Shown: positions 41,033-45,969 of the stretch, one piece after another
Layout: every line of letters begins with the position of its first letter
Position numbering within the stretch: the first letter of the stretch is position 1
Assembly (NCBI GenBank): GCA_003220055.1
Contig: QHRF01000011.1
Location: 1 to 45,969 of the forward strand
Direction: 5' to 3'
DNA from: Verrucomicrobiota bacterium
GTDB lineage: Bacteria > Verrucomicrobiota > Verrucomicrobiia > Chthoniobacterales > UBA10450
DNA length: 45,969 bases
Notes under the pieces: model-generated
Database searches by the model: none
Told to the model about the DNA's origin: nothing
Seen by the model: only the letters and a program-made list of their open reading frames with translations
Made by a program: the position numbers and the translations under genes

Positions 41033-42793
41033 ATGGTTACTTCTCTTAAGCAACGGGGATGCGTTTCTCTTAAGCAACGGGGATGCGTTTCTCTTAAGCA
41101 ACGTGGATGCGTCGCGGCGGTGGCGTTCCTGGGCATGCTTTCCCTGTCACAAGCACAGACAATTCCCGCTCCTGCTGGCCCGGCTCAGGTACCCGAGCCG
41201 ATCAAACCCGCTGACCACCCGCCGATGTTGCTGGTGCAAGCTCCGGCGCAGGCCGCTTCTCCAGCCGCCCCTAAGTCGACCACGGCGACAACGGCTGCTC
41301 CCGTCCTGACTGACGCCGATGCCGCAATTGAAAGCGGCGGTGTTGGCGTACGCGAATTTCAAGGCGACGACGTCGGCCAAGTGCTCCGATTGCTCGCCCG
41401 CCAGGCCAAGGTCAACATGGTTGTGAGTGATGCCGTTATCGGCACGGTAACGATGCGGTTGGAAGATGTGACCGCGCTTCAAGCGATCTCCATTATCGTT
41501 AAAGCCAAAGGGCTTTTCATGGATAAGATCGACACCGTCTATTACATCAAGACCGCGGCCGAGCGGACGGCTGAGCCCACTGAAACTGACAATTACCAAT
41601 TCAGCTACGCGCGCGCGAAGGACGTTTCGCCGCTGCTTGCATCCCAACTTGCGAGCAAGGATCCACCGCAAATCGACGAACGCACCAACACCATTTTCTT
41701 CCGCGAGACCCGGAGCAACATCGACAACATCCGTAAAATGCTGTTGCAGATCGACAAGCCAACCAAGCAAGTCATGATCGAAGCGCGCTTGGTGGAAGTA
41801 ACGGCAGATCCAATCCAGGCCTACGGAATCAACTGGGCCGGAACGGTTGGAAGTTTTACGGCCCCGAAGACAGTGACTTACGGGGGATTCAATACTGTAA
41901 CCCAGCCGAAACCGGGTGAAAATATTCCAACGAACGGTTTGGCCCTTGGCGACCAATCGAATCACAATTTCTTCGGCGGCCTGGGCCAGTTGTCGGGCGT
42001 AGCCAACAGCGCATTCGCCATTTTGTCCGTGCCGCAGTTTTCCGCGACGCTGCAAGCGTTGAATGAAGATTCGGACGCCGAGTTTCTCGCCAATCCGCGA
42101 GTGGTGACGGCCGACAATCAACAGGCGAAAATCGAGATCATCCGCAATCAGCCGGTGCCGCAATTGAATTTTAACGAACAAACCGCCACCGCGGTCTTCG
42201 GCGGATTTCAAGACAAGACTTTTGGTAACCTGCTGATTGTCCGGCCATCGATAAACAAGGACAACTTCATTACCCTCTCCGTGAAGCCAGAAATAAGTAA
42301 CAAGGTAGGGGATTTTGATTTCATATTTAATGGCGCAGACGTCAAGAGCCCGATCATCGACAAGCGCTCGCTCGATTCCAGCGTTTTGATCAAGAGCGGC
42401 GACACTCTCGCGATTGGCGGATTGATTTCCGATCAAGTGGCCAAATCGAAAACGAAGGTCCCGTTGCTTGGAGACATTCCAGTGATTGGCTACGTGTTTC
42501 AGAGTCACGCCAATGAGCGGCACAAACGCAATCTCTTAATTTTTGTCACGCCGACGATTATCGATCAGCACTATGGGACTGGTTTAGAAGATCAGGTTTC
42601 CGGGCTCCATCACGTCGGCGAAGAATACGCTGATCCGAACGGTTGGCGAAATAACGCCAAAGGCGCGGTGCGCTTGGTTCCAACGTCCCATCGTCAGCTC
42701 GCGGCCGATTACGCCAAGCCGGGGTCGCCTCCAGCGGTTGAGGAAGCCGCCCAAGTCCAGTTCAAGAGCGACGTAAAAGATCGCGACGAATAA
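41033..42793 (+). CDS. Outer-membrane secretin (GspD/PilQ superfamily) with repeat-containing signal peptide
   Basis: A 586-residue secretin. The N-terminus has three copies of SLKQRGCV in the n-region of the signal peptide, then VAAVAFLGMLSLSQA and a Pro/Ala-rich stretch. Residues about 105-180 are an STN/N0-like domain (VREFQGDDVGQVLRLLARQAKVNMVVSD). A secretin N1-type domain follows (YARAKDVSPLLASQL...NIRKMLLQIDKPTKQVMIEARLVEV). The C-terminal beta barrel begins about residue 330 (SVPQFSATLQALNEDSDAEFLANPRVVTADNQ) and ends with VPLLGDIPVIGYVFQS and RNLLIFVTPTII. It could serve type II secretion, type IV pili or another exporter; no partner genes are here. Start ATG 41033; no SD. Confidence 0.93.
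   Translation: MVTSLKQRGCVSLKQRGCVSLKQRGCVAAVAFLGMLSLSQAQTIPAPAGPAQVPEPIKPADHPPMLLVQAPAQAASPAAPKSTTATTAAPVLTDADAAIESGGVGVREFQGDDVGQVLRLLARQAKVNMVVSDAVIGTVTMRLEDVTALQAISIIVKAKGLFMDKIDTVYYIKTAAERTAEPTETDNYQFSYARAKDVSPLLASQLASKDPPQIDERTNTIFFRETRSNIDNIRKMLLQIDKPTKQVMIEARLVEVTADPIQAYGINWAGTVGSFTAPKTVTYGGFNTVTQPKPGENIPTNGLALGDQSNHNFFGGLGQLSGVANSAFAILSVPQFSATLQALNEDSDAEFLANPRVVTADNQQAKIEIIRNQPVPQLNFNEQTATAVFGGFQDKTFGNLLIVRPSINKDNFITLSVKPEISNKVGDFDFIFNGADVKSPIIDKRSLDSSVLIKSGDTLAIGGLISDQVAKSKTKVPLLGDIPVIGYVFQSHANERHKRNLLIFVTPTIIDQHYGTGLEDQVSGLHHVGEEYADPNGWRNNAKGAVRLVPTSHRQLAADYAKPGSPPAVEEAAQVQFKSDVKDRDE
41042..41113 (+). repeat. Threefold 24-bp tandem repeat in the secretin signal peptide
   Basis: Three contiguous 24-bp units at 41042-41065, 41066-41089 and 41090-41113; the first two are identical, the third differs at two bases. 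Each encodes SLKQRGCV. Because 24 is a multiple of 3, gain or loss of units keeps the frame and only lengthens the basic start of the signal peptide. Confidence 0.97.
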
Positions 42794-42812
42794 ATTTCGG
42801 AATGTGGGGTTG

Positions 42813-42848
42813 AGAGGGGGCGGGCGCCCGCGAGGGTCCCGCCCTCTT
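42813..42848. terminator. GC-rich hairpin between convergent secretin and sigma-factor genes
   Basis: GAGGGGGCGGG at 42813-42823 pairs with CCCGCCCTC at 42838-42846 around a loop with its own GC-rich stem, followed by TTT. It occupies the 61-bp gap between two converging genes, so it can end transcription from the left. It resembles the other palindromic intergenic repeats. Confidence 0.55.
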
Positions 42849-42854
42849 TGGGTC

Positions 42855-43454
42855 TTATCGCCCTAGGTAAATCTTTAAACGCTCGCGCAATTCCGTTCGC
42901 GCGCGAAAGAGCAGACTCTTCACTGCCGGCACGGACAGATCGAGAACGTCCGCAATTTCTTCATAGCTCAACTCTTCGTATCGCCGTAGCACGATCGCCA
43001 TGCGCTGCGTTTCCGGCAGGAGCGTGATGGCTTTTTCAATCGCGGCCTGTAATTCGGCTTGAAGCAGCGTTGCGTCGGGGGCGGCCGTTGCCTCGTCCTT
43101 TAACGGTATCTCGTCCGCTTCTGGTTCGATTTTCACCGGCAAATGCGGATGACGCTTGGCCCGGCGCATTTCGTTAAACACTAGATTGCGCGTGATCTTC
43201 AGTAGCCAAGTGGTGAACTTCGCGCGCGCGACGTACCGGCCGGCGCTTTTCCAGACACGGATGAAGACCTGCTGCGCGATATCTTCCACGTCCGAATTGC
43301 TACCGAGCATGCGGGCGACGGTACCGGCAACTAGGGCCTGGTGGCGCTCGATCAGTTGTTCAAGCGCGGTAGCATCCCCGCCTGAAACCAATTGCATCAG
43401 GCGGACGTCCTCGGCGTCATCCTCGGATCGCGCCGCTACTTCGGGATCGGCCAT
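42855..43454 (-). CDS. ECF-type RNA polymerase sigma factor
   Basis: A 199-residue sigma-70 family factor with only regions 2 and 4. Region 2 covers about residues 25-100, with LIERHQALVAGTVARMLG, DVEDIAQQVFIRVWKSAGRY and FTTWLLKITRNLVFNEMRRAKR. Region 4 covers about 135-195, with LPETQRMAIVLRRYEELSYEEIADVLDLSVPAVKSLLFRARTELRERL, including the helix-turn-helix. The linker is acidic. No anti-sigma gene is adjacent, so its control is not visible. Start ATG 43452-43454 without SD. Divergent from mqnE, with 152 bp between; it converges with the secretin gene. Confidence 0.95.
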   Translation of the reverse strand: MADPEVAARSEDDAEDVRLMQLVSGGDATALEQLIERHQALVAGTVARMLGSNSDVEDIAQQVFIRVWKSAGRYVARAKFTTWLLKITRNLVFNEMRRAKRHPHLPVKIEPEADEIPLKDEATAAPDATLLQAELQAAIEKAITLLPETQRMAIVLRRYEELSYEEIADVLDLSVPAVKSLLFRARTELRERLKIYLGR

Positions 43455-43606
43455 TGATAAACAGACGGTGGTTGATGGGCGCGGATTCGAAGGTTATTGC
43501 GTTATGCGCCGGCACGCCGTTTCCGCCGCCCCCGCCCAGTGCTTTTTGTTGCAACTCGTGAGTCGCCTGTGCATGGTAGGCCATAGATTTCCAGCGTCGG
43601 CTCCGG

Positions 43607-44746
43607 ATGAATTACACACTTATTCCAAAGGAACTTAGACCGATCGCTGAGAAAATCGAGGCGGCCTCGCGTATCTCGGAACGCGACGCTCTCATATTGT
43701 ATCGCTCAAACGATCTTAATGCCCTCGGAATGTTGGCCAATGTCGTGCGCGAGCGAAAGAACGGAAATTTCGCCACTTACATCCACAATCGTTACATCAA
43801 CTACTCGAACATCTGCGTCTTATCGTGTCAATTTTGCGCGTTTGCCGCCAAAAAACGGGATGCTCATGCCTTCGAGCATGCCGTCAGCGAAATTATTCAG
43901 GCGGTAGCGGAAGCGCTGCCGCTCGGAATTACCGAAGTGCACATGGTCGGTGGTTTGCATCCGACCTTGAAAAAGGAGTGGTATCTCGATCTGTTGCGCG
44001 GATTGCGCGCTCTCGATCCTGATTTGCACATTAAAGCCTTTACGGCGATCGAAGTTCGCCATCTCGCCCAGCGAATCTTCAAGATGCCGATCCCCGAGAC
44101 GCTCGAGCTGCTTCGCGAAACCGGATTAGGCTCCATCACTGGCGGTGGCGCCGAAATCTTTGATGCGGGAGTGCGAGACCGCATTTGCCGCGGCAAAGAA
44201 ACGGCCGAGGAATGGCTCGATGTTCACCGGATCTGGCATCGGATGGGCGGCCGCAGCACTTGCACCATGCTTTACGGTCACATTGAAACGCTTGAACAGC
44301 GCGTCGATCATTTGCGACAACTACGCGGGCTTCAGGATGAAACCGCCGGCTTCAGCGGCTTTGTTCCGTTTGCCTTCGAGCCGCAAACCACTGTGCTTGC
44401 TCATATCAAACGCGCCTCCGCCATTGAGCAACTTCGCAATCTGGCCGTTAGCCGGATTTATCTCGATAACATCGACCATCTGACTGCTTATTGGGTAAGC
44501 TTGGGTCTGCCGCTGGCGCAGGTGTCGCTCAGTTACGGGGTAGACGATTTGCACGGGACGATCATGGAAGAAAAGATTTTCCATATGGCCGGCGCGACCA
44601 CGCCGCAGCAGCAAAGCATCGCTGCGCTGGAGCACGCCATTCGCGAGGCTCGACGAATTCCGGTCCAGCGCGACAGTTATTACCGGCATCTCAAAAGATC
44701 GACGTCGAGCCGACCGCGCTCTGAAGCGGAGCTCGCCTGCGCCTAA
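43607..44746 (+). CDS. mqnE: Aminodeoxyfutalosine synthase MqnE (radical SAM)
   Basis: Joins the chorismate-derived enolpyruvyl benzoate to adenosine in the futalosine route to menaquinone. It is 379 residues. The radical-SAM cluster ligands are Cys70, Cys74 and Cys77 (CVLSCQFC). Other family blocks are ITEVHMVGGLHP, GLGSITGGGAEIF, RDRICRGKETAEEWL and STCTMLYGHIETLEQRVDHL, followed by RGLQDETAGFSGFVPFAF, which distinguish MqnE from MqnC. Start ATG 43607; no SD. mqnA follows 3 bp after the stop, so the first two steps of the pathway are encoded together. mqnB, mqnC and mqnD are not in the window. Confidence 0.95.
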   Translation: MNYTLIPKELRPIAEKIEAASRISERDALILYRSNDLNALGMLANVVRERKNGNFATYIHNRYINYSNICVLSCQFCAFAAKKRDAHAFEHAVSEIIQAVAEALPLGITEVHMVGGLHPTLKKEWYLDLLRGLRALDPDLHIKAFTAIEVRHLAQRIFKMPIPETLELLRETGLGSITGGGAEIFDAGVRDRICRGKETAEEWLDVHRIWHRMGGRSTCTMLYGHIETLEQRVDHLRQLRGLQDETAGFSGFVPFAFEPQTTVLAHIKRASAIEQLRNLAVSRIYLDNIDHLTAYWVSLGLPLAQVSLSYGVDDLHGTIMEEKIFHMAGATTPQQQSIAALEHAIREARRIPVQRDSYYRHLKRSTSSRPRSEAELACA

Positions 44747-44749
44747 AGA

Positions 44750-45523
44750 GTGCAGGATCGACAACCGCTAAGAATTGGCTGCGTTAAATATCTCAACGCG
44801 CGTCCGCTCATTCTCGGCGGCCCAGCCGATGTTGTGCTCGATCATCCATCGGTTCTTTGCGCGCAGCTTGCCCGCGGCGAGCTCGACGTCGCGCTCGTTT
44901 CTAGCGTCGAGTTTCTCCGGAACCCGATTTACAGGATCGTAGATGGCATTTCTATTTCATCGGATGGCCCGGTTTATAGCGTTGTGGTGGCGCACGTCGG
45001 CGAGATCTCCGCGGCAGAACAGATCGAGCTCGACCCGGCTGCGGAAACGTCCGGCAATTTGCTGCGCTGTTTGCTCAGCGAGTTGAAGCTGAGGCCGCGG
45101 TTCGTCGCAACATCGACATCTTCTCCTGCGAAAGTTAGGGCGCGCTTGCTCATCGGGGATCAAGCCATTCGGTTCCGGCAACAGCATGGAAACGAATTCC
45201 AGTTTTGGGACCTCGGCGAAAATTGGCAAAAACTTGCCGGCCTTCCATTTGTCTATGCGCTCTGGCTCGTTCGACCGGAAGTTGTCGATCCAAAATCAAT
45301 TGCGGATCGACTGCGCGCGCTGCGCGATCAAAATCTTGCGAACATCGAAAATCTGATTGCCGCCGAGAACGAATTCGATCGCGGTTTTTGCGACCGCTAT
45401 TACCGGGAGCATCTCCGATTCAATTTTGGAGAACGTGAAAAGAAAGGCCTGCGCGCCTTCCATCAATTATGCCAAAAACACGACCTGCTGCCAAAACGCG
45501 ACATCGCGTTCAGCGTCGTATAA
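44750..45523 (+). CDS. mqnA: Chorismate dehydratase MqnA
   Basis: Converts chorismate to 3-enolpyruvyl benzoate, the first step of futalosine-dependent menaquinone synthesis. It is 257 residues from GTG 44750, with a periplasmic-binding-protein-like fold. Features are IGCVKYLNARPLI, LARGELDVALVSSVEFLRN, VDGISISSDGPVYSVVV, LLIGDQAIRF and FWDLGENWQKLAGLPFVYALWLV. The futalosine route is used by many non-enteric bacteria and fits a Verrucomicrobiota-like host with menaquinone respiration. It is coupled to mqnE and converges with the lipoprotein gene 12 bp later. Confidence 0.95.
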   Translation: MQDRQPLRIGCVKYLNARPLILGGPADVVLDHPSVLCAQLARGELDVALVSSVEFLRNPIYRIVDGISISSDGPVYSVVVAHVGEISAAEQIELDPAAETSGNLLRCLLSELKLRPRFVATSTSSPAKVRARLLIGDQAIRFRQQHGNEFQFWDLGENWQKLAGLPFVYALWLVRPEVVDPKSIADRLRALRDQNLANIENLIAAENEFDRGFCDRYYREHLRFNFGEREKKGLRAFHQLCQKHDLLPKRDIAFSVV

Positions 45524-45535
45524 TGCGCCGAAGCG

Positions 45536-45940
45536 CTACTGCCTAGTCTGTTTGGGCGCGTTCATGTTCGGTCCGGTGGCACCGCCGGGTGGCGTCCATT
45601 GTCCGACGATATCGGCGCCGAAAATCCAATCATCTTGAAGGGTTCCGTTCACAGAGATGGTTTTTTCGTAGTACTTTCTCAGATTAATTTGCTGTTGCGC
45701 AAACTCGGTTTCTCTGCGAGCGCGCGTGAGACGCAAGGGCGTGTCCGGATCTTTCAGGAGACTTAAGCGGTATGCACCATCAACCAAGACAACTTTACCA
45801 GTGAACACCTCCGTCTTGCGTTCGAGCTTGGCCGATTGTTTTTGTAGCGGCCCGCTTGGCTGCTCCAACATTTTTTTGCCAAGTGCGCATCCGGAGAAGG
45901 CAAACAGACTCGCGGACAACATGATTGCGATCGATTTCAC
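45536..45940 (-). CDS. Putative lipoprotein, unknown function
   Basis: A 134-residue protein with a lipoprotein signal: MKSIAIMLSASLFAFSGCALG, the lipobox FSGC giving Cys18 as the lipidated residue. After a Gln/Lys-rich linker (LEQPSGPLQKQSAKLERK) a small beta-rich domain follows: VFTGKVVLVDGAYRLSLLKDPDTPLRL, then YYEKTISVNGTLQDDWIFGADIVGQW, similar in style to small OB-like or DUF-type envelope domains. I cannot name the family. Start ATG 45938-45940. Convergent with mqnA; no other gene follows before the window ends. Confidence 0.75.
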   Translation of the reverse strand: MKSIAIMLSASLFAFSGCALGKKMLEQPSGPLQKQSAKLERKTEVFTGKVVLVDGAYRLSLLKDPDTPLRLTRARRETEFAQQQINLRKYYEKTISVNGTLQDDWIFGADIVGQWTPPGGATGPNMNAPKQTRQ

Positions 45941-45969
45941 AGATCTCTGTCTATTTAGCGCTTTGGCGA

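Noticed and set aside
41042-41113. CRISPR-like repeat array
   Set aside because: The 24-bp units are directly adjacent, without spacers, and are in frame within a signal peptide; no cas genes are present.
41147-42523. 458-codon minus-strand open frame
   Set aside because: Antisense to the secretin, whose motifs are unambiguous on the plus strand.

Overview
The window looks like chromosomal DNA of a free-living Gram-negative bacterium of the PVC group, most likely Verrucomicrobiota (Spartobacteria/Chthoniobacter-like). This is an inference. It rests on futalosine-pathway menaquinone genes (mqnE, mqnA), an outer-membrane secretin and a lipoprotein, a CobA-HemD fusion, a fused SecDF, DUF6572 and DUF2934 proteins, moderately high GC, and intergenic spaces filled with small palindromic repeats. 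There is no phage, plasmid, transposase or CRISPR array, and I recognise no tRNA or rRNA gene.

Layout. 1-4.8 kb: 5' part of smc (minus strand), an APC permease, an M20 peptidase and a decayed NlpC/P60 gene. 4.8-7.3 kb: queF-queC (7-deazaguanine synthesis) with a small membrane protein, a DUF6572 gene and apt. 7.25-7.57 kb: the only gene-free stretch over 300 bp, holding a strongly foldable sequence that could be a small RNA of about 180 nt. 7.6-12 kb: tetrapyrrole operon (ccsA/hemX-like, hemA, hemC, cobA-hemD). 12-16 kb: a chaperone-like module joined to it (GrpE-like protein, lidless Hsp70, J-like/sulfatase-modifying-factor fusion). 16-20.4 kb, minus strand: tgt-yajC-secDF and, further on, rpsU.

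20.6-38.6 kb is one continuous str-S10-spc-alpha ribosomal supercluster, rpsL to rpsD, with fusA, secY, adk, map and infA. It lacks tuf, rpsN, rpmD, rpoA and rplQ at their usual places. A gene for an exported coiled-coil protein sits between rpsS and rplV. Many junctions have the form stop codon, 2-5 nt T-rich spacer, ATG, with no Shine-Dalgarno sequence. Several ribosomal proteins carry long low-complexity tails. A hairpin terminator closes the cluster.

38.6-46 kb: a small conserved protein, a stand-alone receiver domain, a DUF2934 protein, a holin-like membrane protein, trpF, a secretin whose signal peptide contains a threefold 24-bp tandem repeat, an ECF-type sigma factor, mqnE-mqnA and a lipoprotein.

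The most unusual signals are (i) the GrpE/Hsp70/J-SUMF module attached to heme genes; (ii) a family of roughly 45-64 bp two-hairpin repeats with ends like TGTAG...CTACA, one of which lies in frame inside tgt while others supply the 3' ends or stop codons of hemA, tgt and the receiver gene; (iii) the structured 7.36-7.54 kb element; (iv) the coiled-coil gene inside the S10 operon; and (v) SD-poor ribosomal genes beside an rpsU that does have an SD.
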